From Gymnothorax reevesii (lineage: Eukaryota > Chordata > Actinopteri > Anguilliformes > Muraenidae): a stretch of 64,000 nucleotides of DNA. This document shows positions 43,775 through 55,425 of this stretch, piece by piece. The stretch spans positions 92,274,575 to 92,338,574 of the forward strand of contig CM056583.1 in assembly GCA_029721435.1 (NCBI GenBank). The letters run 5' to 3'. Positions within the stretch are counted from its first letter, which is position 1, and the number at the start of each line of letters is the position of its first letter. The position numbers were made by a program, and so were the translations under genes. A model generated the notes under the pieces. The model worked only from the letters and a program-made list of their open reading frames with translations. It made no database searches and was not told where the DNA came from.

Positions 43775-46700
43775 GTGTGAAAGCCAGACAGGTGTGTCTC
43801 ACCTAACACTCGTATCTGTTCTGGCAGGTGAGCGTTAATCTTGCTCATGGCATCATCAATCAGCCTCAGCTTCAGAGACACCACCTGGCCCGCTGCTGAC
43901 ACTCCCTGGCCAAAGCAGGACAATAATTATGTTACTCTCTCAGTGTTAATGCTACTCTCACAGGGTTAGGATATGTAAAGCTGCAAATATAACGTTACTC
44001 TCACAGTGTTCGGATATGTGATAAAGGTCAACAGACTTCGTAGCTTACATGGCTATTCAGACTGCAAAGAATATTCAAAATGTTCAAACTCTTTGGTACC
44101 CAAATGTGAAATATATTCGTAAAAATATTACTCCTAGTGACCCAAAAGGGTCTTTGGCAGAAAACGGGCAAAATGTTTACAGGCGTTGAAGATTTCTGAA
44201 ACTGAAGGCAGATCACAGCTGGCACAAAATGGTCACAGGTCCCAATTCACCCCTCGCAACTGAAAAAGATTGTATTTTGGCCTCAAATATCTAAATTGTT
44301 AAAAAAAATCATGAAAGTGGGACTGGATCAAAGTTGGACTGAAACCAGCCCTGTTGACACAAATGGGTTGTAGTTTAATAATAATAATAATAATAATACA
44401 TTTTATTTCAAGGCGCCTTTCAAGGCACTCAAGGTCGCCGTACAAAAAAGATAAACATACAACAGTTAAAAAAAATTAAAAATGGGGGGGGGAGGAGAGG
44501 TATAACTGGGTGTCGTCCGCAAAGCAGTGATACTGGATGTTGTATTTCTGGAATATATGGCCAAGGGGAAAGAGATAGATGATGAAGAGGATAGGACCGA
44601 GAACAGAACCTTGGGGGACACCAGAAGAGATGGAAGATGGCTGGGATGTGAATGTTTTTAATTGGATGAATTGAGTACGGCCAGAGAGAAAGGATTTAAA
44701 CCAGTCCAGGGGTGTGCCAGATAATCCAATGGAAGCCAGTCTATGGAGGAGGATGGAGTCAAAGATGGTGTCAAAGGCCGCAGTTAGGTCCAGAAGGATG
44801 AGGATGGAGAGGAGTCAGGAGTCAGCCGACATGAGGAGATCGTTGGTTATTTTCAGGAGGGCTGTTTCTGTGCTGTGGTGGGGGCGGAAACCTGACTGGA
44901 ACTGTTCATAGTGGTTATTGTTGGAGAGGTGGGAGTGGAGTTGAGATGCAACAGATTTTTCCATGATTTTGGAGAGAAATGGCAGATTGGAGATAGGACG
45001 AAGGTTATTGAAATCGTTGGGGTCTGAACCGTGATTTTCAGGATAGGTGTGACTGCAGCAGTTTTGAGGGCTGAAGGGACTGAACCAGAGGTGAGGGAGG
45101 AGTGGATGATGGTGGTAATAAGAGACGACAGGGAGGGGAGACAAGCTTTGATGAGAGGTGTCGGGAGGGGGTCAAGTTGACTGGTGGACAGTTTTGATTT
45201 CTTGATGAGTTCAGTGATGGCAGCAGTAGTAGGTAGGATGAAGCTAGAAAAAGACTGCGAGGCAGATGGTAGGACAACGGCAGGTGAGGAGTTGCAGGAG
45301 GTGTGAGAAGCCAGTTGACGGTGGATATTATCAATTTTTCCGTTAAAGAACTACATAAGGGTGTTGCAGTGGTCGACAGAATAGAAGTGTGTGGGAAAGG
45401 AGTCGGGTGGACAGAAGGAGTTATTGATTAATGAGAACAGAGTCCGGGAGTTGCCATCATCTGCACTGATGAGGGTTGCATAATGATCCGATTTGGCTGT
45501 GTTGATGGAGTCCTTGTAGTGAAGTATGTGATGGTAATACAAGTCCTAATGAATAGTTAGTCCAGTTTTCTTGTAGAGCCTTTCAAGTTGTCGGCCTTTG
45601 ACTTTGAGAGTGCGGAGTTGGGGTGTAAACCATGGTGCAGAGTGGGTGAATGACACAGTCCCGGTTTTTAGAGGAGCAAGGGAGTTCAGCAGAGTATGGA
45701 GGCTATTGTTATAGTGGGACACCAGTTCATCTGTAGTACACGGGGAAGCAATGGGAGGAAATGACTCAATAGCCGAGGTGAGGGAAGTAGGGTCAATGTC
45801 CTTAATATTGGGGAATGAAATCACACGTGATGGTTTAGTTTTGGAGACAGTCAGGTGTAGGGTGAATGATATGAGCATATGATCTGAGATGGGGAGATTT
45901 GTTGGGGAGCAGTTGAATGGGAAGACTCCAGAGCAGCACACCAGGTCGAGGATATGACCTTTAGAATGTGTAGGAAATTGTATATATTGCTTGAGTCCAA
46001 AACTGTCCAAACACTGTATAAAATCTCTAGTGATTAGATGATTTGGATTGTCCATATTAATTTTAAAATCAGCAAGCAGAATAACATTAGGAGAGAGAGT
46101 GTACAGATGGGTGAGAAGAGAGAAAAATTCATCAATAAAATCCTTGTTTGGTTTGGGTGGACGATAAACGGCGGCTAAAATCGTTGGAATTGGTCCATTC
46201 ACTTGGAGAATCAGCGATTCAAAGCTTACGGATGGTTGGAGGGAGATCCGGGATGTCCGCCAATTCTCGCAGTATATTATCGCGAGACCTCCTCCACGGC
46301 CGGTGAGGCGGGGCTGGCAGAGGTAAACAGACCCAGGTGGTGTGGACTCATTCAGCTGGGAAAGGTCATTGGGTTGCTGCAAGGACTCTGTCAGGCACAG
46401 AAAATCCAAATTACGGTCGAGGAGGAGGTCCCGGAGAAGAAGTCCTTTGCCCGTGAGCGAGCGGATGTTGAATAATCCAAAACTGACGTCGCCGCGACCA
46501 GAGGTGGTGGCATGGCTAGCTGACCTAGCTAGGTTAGCTAACGCAGCAAAGTTCGCCTTCCTGCTGGATTTTCTCCGCGGACGTCGAGAGGTGGTCCAGA
46601 TGGAATTGATGGTTGTGGAGTCATTGACGTGGAAACTCCGGCGGGACCCGCGGTGGAGATATTTTCTGTAGGGGGGACGAGCGATGTCCGGGAAAAGGTG

Positions 46701-49700
46701 CAGCACCGGCGGTGGGTCATACAGGTAACACCGCAGCTGGAGGAGCTCAGAAGCGGTGAATTCAATGAGGGCTGTTGATGGTCTCAGTAATTTGGACAGG
46801 ATGGTCCAAACAAGGACAAACCATACAGCCAGTCGGTCGATCTGTTTTTCACGCAGGAATAGAGGATGAAATCTCATGATTAAAGCTAAGCTAAACCGGC
46901 GAGCAGCGGCAGCAAGTCGCGCCAGCGTTCACTCAACCGGAAACAGGATCTGTTTGTTCCTGTCCCTCGCCCAAAAGTTTGACCCAAAACACCCACAATA
47001 TTGATCAAAATTGAAAATTTGTGAAAGTGGACCCGGTCCAAAGTTGGCCGGAAATGCTCCCACATCATCCCTGGTGACCCAAATGTTCCAAAAGTTGACT
47101 CATATAAAAAAAATTGAGAACATTCAGCTGGATTGAAGTCAGCCCAAAACGGTGCCAGGTGACCCCTGGTGACCCCAAAGGTCACATTTTGGCCCATAAC
47201 ACCCAAAAGTTGACCAAAATTTAAAAAAAAAAACTGTATGACAGTTGAGTCTGTTTTTTTCTTTTTTTTTTTCCGCCATACTGGCTTTACACATTGGGGA
47301 TCGCCGGCCAAAAAGGACTGAAGGGAAAAATTAACTCCTTTAACTCACTGCCCCTCGCTGGCACATATACAGAAAGAGACAGATACTGCATCATGGAAAA
47401 AACTGTGGTACGAAAAGTCCATTCAATGTACATTTCAACTCTTCATTCATTACCTATAAAGTTCTTGGTCAGCAAAATTCTTTGCCTAAACTGGATCGTT
47501 GAATAATTTTACTTGCCCTAGATTCATTCCATTGCCCATTTGTTAAAAGACTGCAAGAGCTTGTTTGACATTTTTTGCCACATGAGTGAAAGTTCGTCAT
47601 CCTCTTCAACTGAGGACATACATGAAGGCTACATGCTAGCTTGGTTATGGCTATCAATAGCACTTGCTGGGCGAGCAGCTCCCTTTCCACCTCGCGCAGC
47701 TTTACTTGTCATATAGACATTACACTTTTAGTGGCGTGAACGTAAAGCAAATAGCTAAGGTTTAATCGTAAAACTTAAAGAGTTCGATAATCAGATAGGC
47801 AGTTTTTAAAAGAATAATACTGTGTGCCACGAGGCGCTCGAAAAAACCACATCTACACTTCAATCATCGCACTAGTGCCCCCTAAGCATTATTTCAGAAC
47901 AATCCGTCCAGTAGTTTCGGAGATATAGGCCAATGAAATTCCATGAACTTGACCTTTCTGCCACCTCAAATTGTGAAGGATGCTGCAATAGACTCCAACA
48001 ACATCTTTTATATTAAAGGGACCAATCAAGTTGTAGTACATAAAATCATTACCAATCTCAACACTTCACACGCTAAAGAGGTTTTCAATTTGGACACTGC
48101 TTTCCTGAATCGACACTCATCTATTTTTGTAGAACCTTTAACTAAACTCATAAATCTGTCTATAGCTACAAACAGATTCCCAGATCACTGGAAAACAGCT
48201 GTGATTACACCCATCTTCAAGTTAGGTGCAGCTAATATAGCGTCAAGGCCAAATATAGGCCAATTTCTATTCTCCCAATTTTCTCTAACATTCTAGAAAA
48301 AGTGGCAGTGCAATAATGAATAGCATATTTGGAGGATAATAATCTCTTGCTCCCAAATCAATTTGGTTTCAGGCCCAAGTATTCAACTTAATTAGCAAAC
48401 TGCTATCTGCTGGAAAACATCAAGAGCTCCTTAGATAGAGGGAATGTTGTTGGCGCAGTTTTTCAAGATCTTAAGAAAGCATTCGATTCTGTCAATCCTG
48501 ACATTTTATTATCCAAATTGATCAAATTTAATTTTTCTGATCAAGCAAAATCATGGTTCGACTCTAATCTAAATGACATCTCTGAATGCTGTTCAGCAGT
48601 TGGCCAACAAATGTATGCTGACGACACAGTTTTATTTGTGGCGGCAAAAACGCCCGCTATTGCTGCAGCCAAACTAACAGCCTGCTTAGATAAGGTGGCA
48701 CACTGGCTTGATACTTCCTGTTTACCATTAGATGTCAAAGAACTGTCTGTATGTGTTTCTCAATCAGGAAGCTTCCCTCCATAGACTCTTTCAGAGTAAA
48801 AATAAAAGATAATGAATTAGATAGAGATGGTTCAGGATTTCAAATATCTTGTGTAATGTGAATAGAGGCCACTAGATGGCAGTATTTACCTTTCTTTTAT
48901 TAAGCTCAGACTGGAGCTAGGTTTGGACATGTCCTGGACATGTCTGGGGCAAGTCCCCGAAAATAAAAAAAAAAAGCGTCTAAATGTGGGTGGGGTCTGC
49001 AAAAGAGTATATAAGGAAAAGAATTGAGACAGTAAAGTGGGAGGAGAAATTGCAAGGAGAAGGATACATGTGACCAGACCTGTCATTTCTGTTCAAGACC
49101 TGTGAAGTTTCTTTTGTGGATTTTTGCCTGTGTTTGAGCATTTTCCTCATCCAGGACATCACCAAGCCACCCCACCAAAACAAGGGACTGTAAATATTTC
49201 TTTTTTGTTGTGTTCAATCTTGGTCATTTAGTTGTAGATAGTAGAGTACACTGAAAAAAATGTTTTGTTAAATGAATATAATTTTTTTAAGGTAAGTGGT
49301 TGCACAAAATATTTTTATCTGAAGCTAGATATTTTTATTATGTTGACTATTTGAAATTACTTATATTTTTTAAGTAGTGTTAAATAACACACCTATTTCT
49401 ATTAAAATATGCTTAATTAATAAATGGAACATTTACTAGGGGTCAAAATCACTTTTTTCAGTGTAGTTATTTGTTTTTGTCTCTGTTTGTTAAATGTGTT
49501 AAGTTTTAAATTGTGTCTGTCATCCCTTGCTGTTGCTGTTGCTGTTGTGTTGTAAATTGTAATAACAAATTGGGGCCATAACACTTGGAATTGTTTTGGA
49601 ATCTCAGCTTTGGTTTGACAAACATATAAAAAAGCTGAAAAAAACTTGTAGGGCTAATCTCCAAACTTTCAGACAAATCAGACACTGTTTACCATTTAAC

Positions 49701-52700
49701 AGAGCCCTCACATTTATGCATGCAATGATCTTTTCTCTTCTTTCATACAGTGTCACTTACAGGTCTCAGGCGTTAGCCTCTGCCATTAGACCGCTTACAT
49801 CCGTTGCCATGCAAAAAAATCGCTATTTTTTTCATTATTAACAAGGCTCAAAGTAGCTCCACACTTGATCGCTAGAATTCTGAGGGCCCTGACATTTAAA
49901 ATGAGTCACTGAGCACTTTGAAAATGAACAGGTAGCTTATTAAAAAGTACTATTTATGCAAACCTAACCTTGAGGTTGTTTCCAGTTGCCTCCATCTTGA
50001 AAGTCACGATAAGGCGATTAACGAGCACGAACGAATCGGAAGGATAGGGGAGCAGATTCAAATCTATTCATTCGTGCTCGTCAATTGACTTATTCTGCGT
50101 TTCAAGATGAAGTCCACTGGAAACTACATTGATGGACTGTTTGCATAAATAGTCTTTTTTAATAAACTACCTGTGCATTTTCAAAGTTCTCAGTGCCTCG
50201 TTATAAATGTCAGGGCCCTCGGAATTCTAGCGATCAAGTGTGGAGCTACTTTGAGCCTTGTTAATGATGAAAAAAAATAGCGATTTCTTTGCATGGCAAC
50301 GTTATGCCCGATTCACAACCATTGTAAGCCTGTTAGGAGCTTCGGCTAAAAAGCCATTTATTTCGAAATGTTGCGTGCGTATGGAGGTGGGATATTCCAC
50401 AAAGGTTAGTACTCGTTATCATGTTTCAATACACCCCAAGTCAATTTCACACCGGAATTCTCCTTTTTTTCCCCCCGAAAAACAGCGAACCTGGAAGTCT
50501 GACGTCGAAACAAGAACAACACAGCGAAAACAGTAGTGGAACAAGTTGAAGATTTTTCAGAGAGCGAGACAGAAACCTTCGTTTCAGAGGTTTCTGAAAT
50601 TTCTGGTGAGCCTGGAGTCTTTGAGGAGAGGAGGAAGAGGGCAATGCAGTGATGTATGTTTGACCGTATGTGTATGAGCCAGAAGCCGTAGATAATCCCG
50701 AGTACGTTGCCCCTGAAAGACCCGATCTTCAATGGCGCGAATGTAAGTCTTGCTGACTCTTTTCATCCAGTGGCGTGCCGTCAGATGTCAGGAAGGCCTG
50801 CAGTAACATCACCCTTTCCCACATAATTGCTCTTAAACTGTTTGCGATCAAGTCTGAAGAACCACCACAAAAGCATGACACGTAATGACAAAGAGATGCT
50901 AATGACAAAGCGATTGCCTATTACTTACATTGATATAATTGATGTGACACCGCAAGGATGACAATCTGCAAAAAAATCTGAGACTTTCGTTGACTTTGCA
51001 GCAATTATATTCGCCATCACTCAGCTGTGCATCATACCTAACAGCACCCTTTAGCTGTCACTACATTCAGACCATAGACCGGATTCTCATGGCTTACTGC
51101 TCAATGAGCCTCGCAAACTAATTAACGCAAATCTGTGCTGTTTCACAAGCTATACAAGCGCAAAAATAATAAAGACGAATTGATATTTTTTGTAGTCAGT
51201 GATGTGCGGAAGAAAACGCAGTATAATTTCGTAGTGCAATGTATACCAAGGTTTTCAAAAATATATTAGACTCTCGTCGGTTCTACCAATTTGTCTGAGC
51301 AACGGTTGCTAATCGGGAGAGGGGAACTGCAAGAGGTACAGGTCATTCAGCAGTGAAAGGTGAGGTTATTGCTGTGTTTTTGCCGACGGACCGCCACTGG
51401 TTAATAGAAAGCATGACATTATGTCTTACCGTTTCAAAGATATAGCCCATCAAAAATTTCCCTCCCATATGGCTCCATTGTAAAAAAAATTTCAAAAATT
51501 TCTCAAAAATGCTATTTTAAAAATGTTCAAAATCCTCGAACAAATTTTAGTCCCATCTTCATATGGAACATCCACAAAAAATTTCAGAACAATCCGTCTA
51601 GCAGTTTCAGAGAAGAAGATCAAAGTTTACAGACGACAGACTACGTCGGACGCAAACCCATGACAATAGCTTAAAAATACACAAAGTATGAGATTGAATG
51701 GTCACATGGTCAATGGAGAAAATTACAGTTAACAAGCATAACATTTAAGGGGGCCGCCAAGCTGTCACGGAATTACAGTCCCACTACATTTTGGGTTGTA
51801 ACTCTACAACTAAATAAGATAAAATCAAGTATGATGTGTCATATTGAAGGTATTAACTTGTTCTTTAATATTATTAAGTGAAAATATATTTTTTGAGAAA
51901 TTTTCATAGAAGAAACAAGCAAAAACTACTCCGTCACGGAATTACACAAAATTGACATTTTTTTTTTAATGTTTTGTTTAACTATCCAGAAAGTGATGTT
52001 CCTATCATAGTTAAGTTATGAAACTTCAATATGTTCATATTTAAGGTGTTTTTTGTTAATACTGTAAGTTCTAGAAACAAATATCGACTCTAACCCTTCT
52101 TTATGGGCAAGAAATTTCAAAAAGTCTATTTCACGGAATTACAAGAGGCAAATTGTCACGGAATGACAACAATAGTTCTAATTAATTTCAATGTATTTAT
52201 TTCAATATATTTTACATATATACATAATTATTTACGTTTTTACAGTTTAGCAATATATTACAATAAGTTTTCCACTTATAATGACCAATCATAATACATA
52301 CTTCAAAAAAATTTTTTTTATCTCCATGTCAACATTGGTTTGGTGGCCCCCTTAACATGTTTAATTGCACTGTGGAGTGGAAATAGCAAAGGCTTTTAGT
52401 CAGTAATACAAGTAATATTATGAAGATAAAACTCCAGCTTGATTGGGCGAATTGACTCTGGAAATGCAAAAACAGGATTTTCAGACTCACCCACTGCTGA
52501 CGGTGAGCGCGGGGTGATTAGTCTGTAAAATCTGATCCTGCCTGGTAGAAAAATTATTTCTGCACCCATCAGCACTACTCACTTCTCAAAGTATGCGTTG
52601 CTGTGCAGTATTTCCCTGTCAAACACGATGTCATGCGATCTCCCATAACATTTCGAAAAGGCAGTCTGGCCAATTTGGCAGATGCGGCGTTTGACAGGGG

Positions 52701-54787
52701 AATACAAAACAACACATACTCTGCGAAATAAGTAATGGCGATGGGTGCACATCATTTTTCAATCAGATGAGATCAAATTTTAGGGGCCAAGCTGATTAAT
52801 CAAAGTGCTAACCTCGTGTACAACATCAGCAGTAGGTAAATTCTGAAAATGCTGTTTTTTACATTACAAGAGTCAAGAAGCCAACTCAATCAAGGTGACA
52901 TGATTATCAGGTCAAACTGTTTCTGAAGGTACCTTGTCAGTCCGAGCACACCTCTGAAAGGACACTTTCTTCATGTCAAGGCCATGACACTCCAGAATGC
53001 ATCCTGACTTCACCAGGGCCGCAGCCAATTCGTCTTCTATCGTTTTAAACTGGGAACAGCTTATATTCCTCTAAACCAAATTCAAAGCCAGCAGTCAGTA
53101 TATATAAACATCCCCACATGCCAAGTCACTCAGATTATGGCTGCATTCCAATAGTCTTTTTTGCTCTGGAAAGTTCCTAATTCCAATAAAATGAGCAGGA
53201 AGTATTTACGTGGCAGCCAATATAAGTGCTGTTTCAATTCCGTAAAAGTAAAGAAAAGCTGCTTCAGTGCATCCTAACTTATCTCCTTTAGCATGGGGTA
53301 CACTGACCCATCCCTTATGGAAAGAAAGGAAATAATCTCACTCCACAATACCATGGAGCAACAATATTTAAAGCGACAACTATCCATCCAGCCAATCACA
53401 AAAGCATATGAACATGAGGGTCAAGAGATGCATGATCACGTTGCCTGGTGTGCAGTGGGCTCCAAAATTACTACCACCCCTGATTGGCAATTCACAACAA
53501 TACAAAATATATGAACAAAATAATGACAGAGAAACAAAATATAATGACGCGTGAAGTACCTTACTTTATTAACATTTCGGTGGAAATAACCAAAATCATA
53601 ACAATCATTTAATACAAAATACATTTTTTTAAAAATCAAGGTTTCATAATAACTGGCACCCTTCATTTAGTACTTAGTACAACCACCGCTGGCAAGAATA
53701 ACAGCATGGAGTCTTTTCCTGTAATTTTTGACAAGGTTAAAGCACACATTTGGGGGGATTTTGGACCGTTCCTCTGAGTGGATCCTATAAAAATCCCTCA
53801 CATTCTTGGGTTTGTGTTAATCAACTGCCCTCTTCAACTCAGTCCACAGGTTTTCAGTTGGTTTGATGTCTGGTGACTGAGATGGCCACTGCAGAATGTT
53901 GTTTTGTTGTCACAGAACCCTTTCTGCGTGGATCTTCAGGTTTGCTTTGGGTCATTGTCTTGTTGGAAAGTCCACCTACACTACAGCCAAGTCCCAACCT
54001 TCTGGTGGAGAAAACCAGATCATCAGCCAAAATATCCTGATACTTCATGTGTAAGTCATGATTCCATTAATCTTAACCAGTGTCCCTGGCCCTCAAACAG
54101 CCCTAGGGCATGACTGGATTTATGAAGGTCTGTGACCATCAACTGAACTGACAGTTGTTTTGTTTTCTTCAAGGTGTTGGATGACAAAGGGATATTGCAT
54201 ATGTGTTCCCTCATTTTTATACTCCAGTGAGACAGGAAGTGATGTATTGGCTCAATATAGTTCCTTAACACGTAGATAAAACTTAAATAAGGGGAATTTG
54301 TTCCTTACTTCAATTGTAGTACACATTATTTACAATAAAGTGTGCCATTGATTGTGAAACCTTGATTTAGAGAATTTTTTTAAATTAAATGAGTGGATGA
54401 TTTTGATTTGTTCCTTTGGAACAGTTACATCGAACAGCATTTTTCACATGTTGTCATTTAGGGTTTCTCTATAAATATACATTTTGTCGAATTCGCAGCC
54501 TACGAATAGTTCGTTTTATACTTGTAATTTAGGATTGACAGGACAGGACGCACAAACCAAACCTGCATTCCGTAATACCCTTTTCCAGAGTACGCTATGA
54601 GAAGGGCCACTTTTCTTTTAGGGAATTTCTTCTCTTCGATGAGCTGGTCCTGGCTAAACCTCGGCATCTTTTCAACATCAACGCCAGCACCCCCCGCATC
54701 ACCGGCCAGACCCGCGACCCGCTTCTGCGACTCGCTCGCCTCAGCCGGAAGACGGATCGGATGCTCCTGTCTCATCCTCCCCAACAT
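42606..54787 (-). CDS. pus1: PUS1, tRNA pseudouridine synthase 1 (5 coding exons)
   Basis: PUS1 isomerises uridine to pseudouridine in tRNAs (positions 27/28 and others) and some mRNAs, in nucleus and mitochondria; TruA family. Exons in transcript order: 54787-54563, 53070-52933, 43905-43803, 43677-42980, 42683-42606; total 1242 bases, 413 residues, with matching phases and GT-AG borders. Motifs: [17 protein letters not shown] at the end of exon 1, the catalytic-Asp motif RCARTDK (Asp120) at the end of exon 2 continuing as [12 protein letters not shown] in exon 3, GTHNFHNFT and [15 protein letters not shown] in exon 4, and the C-terminal [13 protein letters not shown] block. The last small exon is the least certain part. 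The frame is open upstream to an ATG at 54979, which could add 64 residues. Introns 1 and 2 hold transposons. Length fits the vertebrate enzyme (human long isoform 427). Confidence 0.94.
42980..43677 (-). CDS. pus1: pus1 exon 4 (main catalytic-domain exon)
   Basis: Acceptor CTCCAG, donor GTTAGT. Codes residues 156-388, including [60 protein letters not shown] and [10 protein letters not shown]. Without splicing the frame would run only 11 codons further to a stop. Confidence 0.95.
43739..43771. repeat. CA microsatellite in pus1 intron 3
   Basis: CA run of about 16 repeats, about 30 bases after the exon 3 donor on the sense side. Confidence 0.95.
43803..43905 (-). CDS. pus1: pus1 exon 3
   Basis: Acceptor TTGGCCAG, donor GTGAGA. 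Codes residues 122-155 ([18 protein letters not shown] to EQIRVL) and one base of codon 156. Confidence 0.94.
44820..45545 (-). pseudogene. LINE ORF2 reverse-transcriptase fragment
   Basis: Frames 45542-45351, 45334-45038 and 45144-44815 continue the ORF2 reading with frameshifts. They contain RT fingers motifs ([28 protein letters not shown]). Confidence 0.8.
45546..46877 (-). pseudogene. LINE ORF2 N-terminal part: apurinic-type endonuclease domain
   Basis: A 443-codon open frame. [61 protein letters not shown] and ISDHMLISF follow the order of the exonuclease-endonuclease-phosphatase fold in LINE ORF2. In the ADFKI block the usual GDFN is changed (Gly to Ala, Asn to Lys), so activity is doubtful. 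The frame stops before RT. Confidence 0.85.
47945..48851 (+). pseudogene. LINE reverse-transcriptase remnant, part 1
   Basis: Plus strand, antisense to pus1. Broken frames hold [31 protein letters not shown] and [12 protein letters not shown] (YADD catalytic motif), with a large deletion between the last two and several stops. The frame is cut at 48851 inside the conserved FKYLG block by an LTR insertion and resumes at 49584. Confidence 0.85.
48852..49583 (+). mobile_element. Solo LTR of the Gmr1-like family
   Basis: Starts TGTAATGTGAATAGAGG and ends GGGGCCATAACA, matching both LTRs at 58152 and 62028. It is flanked by CTTG at 48848-48851 and 49584-49587. It is split by a 215-bp MITE at 49249-49463. 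Contains the TATA-like GAGTATATAAGG. Confidence 0.93.
49249..49463. mobile_element. TA-flanked MITE inside the solo LTR
   Basis: Ends CACTGAAAAAAATG and CACTTTTTTCAGTG are inverted; TA lies on both sides (49247-49248, 49464-49465). The LTR sequence continues after it. TA target and short TIRs suggest a Tc1/mariner-type MITE. Confidence 0.85.
49584..49801 (+). pseudogene. LINE reverse-transcriptase remnant, part 2
   Basis: Continues the FKYLG block after the solo LTR with [20 protein letters not shown] and the C-terminal RT thumb region. It is then cut near 49801 by the palindromic element. Confidence 0.82.
49802..50301. repeat. 500-bp near-perfect palindrome (foldback element)
   Basis: CGTTGCCATGCAAA at 49802 is inverted at 50288-50301 and the two arms match over about 230 bp each (TAACAAGGCTCAAAGTAGCT, GATCGCTAGAATTC, GAGCACGAACGAATCGGA), with a short centre near 50050. 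It sits in the LINE remnant. No transposase and no clear target duplication. Confidence 0.92.
50302..51744. other. pus1 intron 2, nothing recognised
   Basis: No exon or classified element. A short ATTTCAGAACAATCCGTC(C/T)AG-type motif near 51579 also occurs near 47890, hinting at an unclassified dispersed repeat. Confidence 0.4.
51749..52351. mobile_element. piggyBac-like non-autonomous element (TTAA target)
   Basis: TTAA at 51745-51748 and 52352-52355 flanks ends GGGGGCCGCCAA and TTGGTGGCCCCC, which are inverted with one mismatch. The interior is AT-rich and contains three TCACGGAAT(T/G)ACA motifs. No transposase. The TTAA duplication is the hallmark of piggyBac. Confidence 0.8.
52933..53070 (-). 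CDS. pus1: pus1 exon 2 (catalytic aspartate)
   Basis: Acceptor GGTTTAG, donor GTACCT. Codes residues 76-121, [19 protein letters not shown] to [11 protein letters not shown]; Asp120 is the nucleophile of TruA-family enzymes. Confidence 0.93.
53667..54110 (-). pseudogene. Tc1-like transposase C-terminal remnant
   Basis: Minus strand in pus1 intron 1 codes [20 protein letters not shown] (the third catalytic residue region of DD34E transposases), then after a stop [20 protein letters not shown] and the terminal GGCTKY plus stop at 53667-53669. In-frame stops make it inactive; the N-terminal half is unrecognisable. Confidence 0.88.
54563..54787 (-). CDS. pus1: pus1 exon 1
   Basis: Residues 1-75 from the ATG at 54787; ends in KGYYGMQ followed by donor GTTTGG. 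Residues 14-45 are low-complexity and poorly conserved in the family. Start chosen as the first Met of the cytosolic-type form; the frame has no stop up to 54979. Confidence 0.88.
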
Positions 54788-55340
54788 CTGAAATCGGCGA
54801 AGGTCCGCGCCAGGCCATCCTATACAGAGTATTTCACAACGGCTCAGGTAGCAAGAAAAGCGAGGAAAGGAGCTCGTCTTGTCATGATGGACATTAAGCG
54901 GCGCATGTAAAAGGTGGTAAAGTGAACAACAGATACGAGGACCAGTGAGAGCCCGATGTGGTGAATGATAGATTGTCACCTCATGAAAGGAACAATAAAT
55001 ACTCGGGACTTACGTTTTCTGTTGCCGATGAACGGCACTCGCGCGCATGACAAAGTATTGAAAAGCGGTTTCATAAATGTTGCCATTTTCACGCAAAATC
55101 CACAGCCTTTTCAGCTTGACACTGAAAGCATGATCTGCACCTACGAGCTTCGTGTAGCGGACATCGCTACATCCATCATGCCTCTACGCAACGTCACTCT
55201 GCGGGTGTAGACCGTGGGTGTATCTGCGGATCTCAGGAACTTCAGTGTAATCAGGTTGCTGCTATCAGAAATCAATCACACGCCCGGAGAGAGACGCGCT
55301 CAACTGCAGCAGGCATGGACGGACCGGCAACGGCACGTGT
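54788..55340. promoter_or_regulatory. pus1 5' flank and likely promoter region
   Basis: Upstream of the pus1 start. The first 192 bases stay open in the pus1 frame to an ATG at 54979, so this may be 5' UTR or an alternative N-terminal extension. CpG-containing segments (about 55020-55060) occur; no TATA box is obvious. The assignment is by position only. Confidence 0.35.
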
Positions 55341-55348
55341 GCAAATCA

Positions 55349-55425
55349 TCATCGTCATCATCATCATCATCATCTTCTTCTTCTTCTTCTTCTTCTTCTT
55401 CTTCTTTTTCTTCTTCTCTTTCTTT
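55349..55425. repeat. TCA/TTC trinucleotide repeat
   Basis: ATC/TCA repeats followed by TTC repeats (GAA on the minus strand), forming the 3' tail of the adjacent LINE derivative. Confidence 0.93.

Larger units (their letters stand above)
44370..46965 (-). mobile_element. L2-type LINE, ORF2 with endonuclease and partial RT
   Basis: Minus strand in pus1 intron 2. It holds an endonuclease-bearing frame, then RT segments with the [20 protein letters not shown] and [15 protein letters not shown] motifs (about 45040-44830) and, near 44530, the Y/FADD-containing region; the C-terminal part of RT is missing. The 3' end is marked by an AATA repeat (44377-44399) and a TTTTATTTCAAGGCGCCTTT tail. Flanking sequences on both sides belong to one GTGACC/AAAAGTTGACC-type repeat, as expected if the LINE inserted into it. 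Confidence 0.85.

Noticed and set aside
45038..45144. Overlapping minus frames as separate genes
   Set aside because: They are frameshifted pieces of one LINE ORF2.
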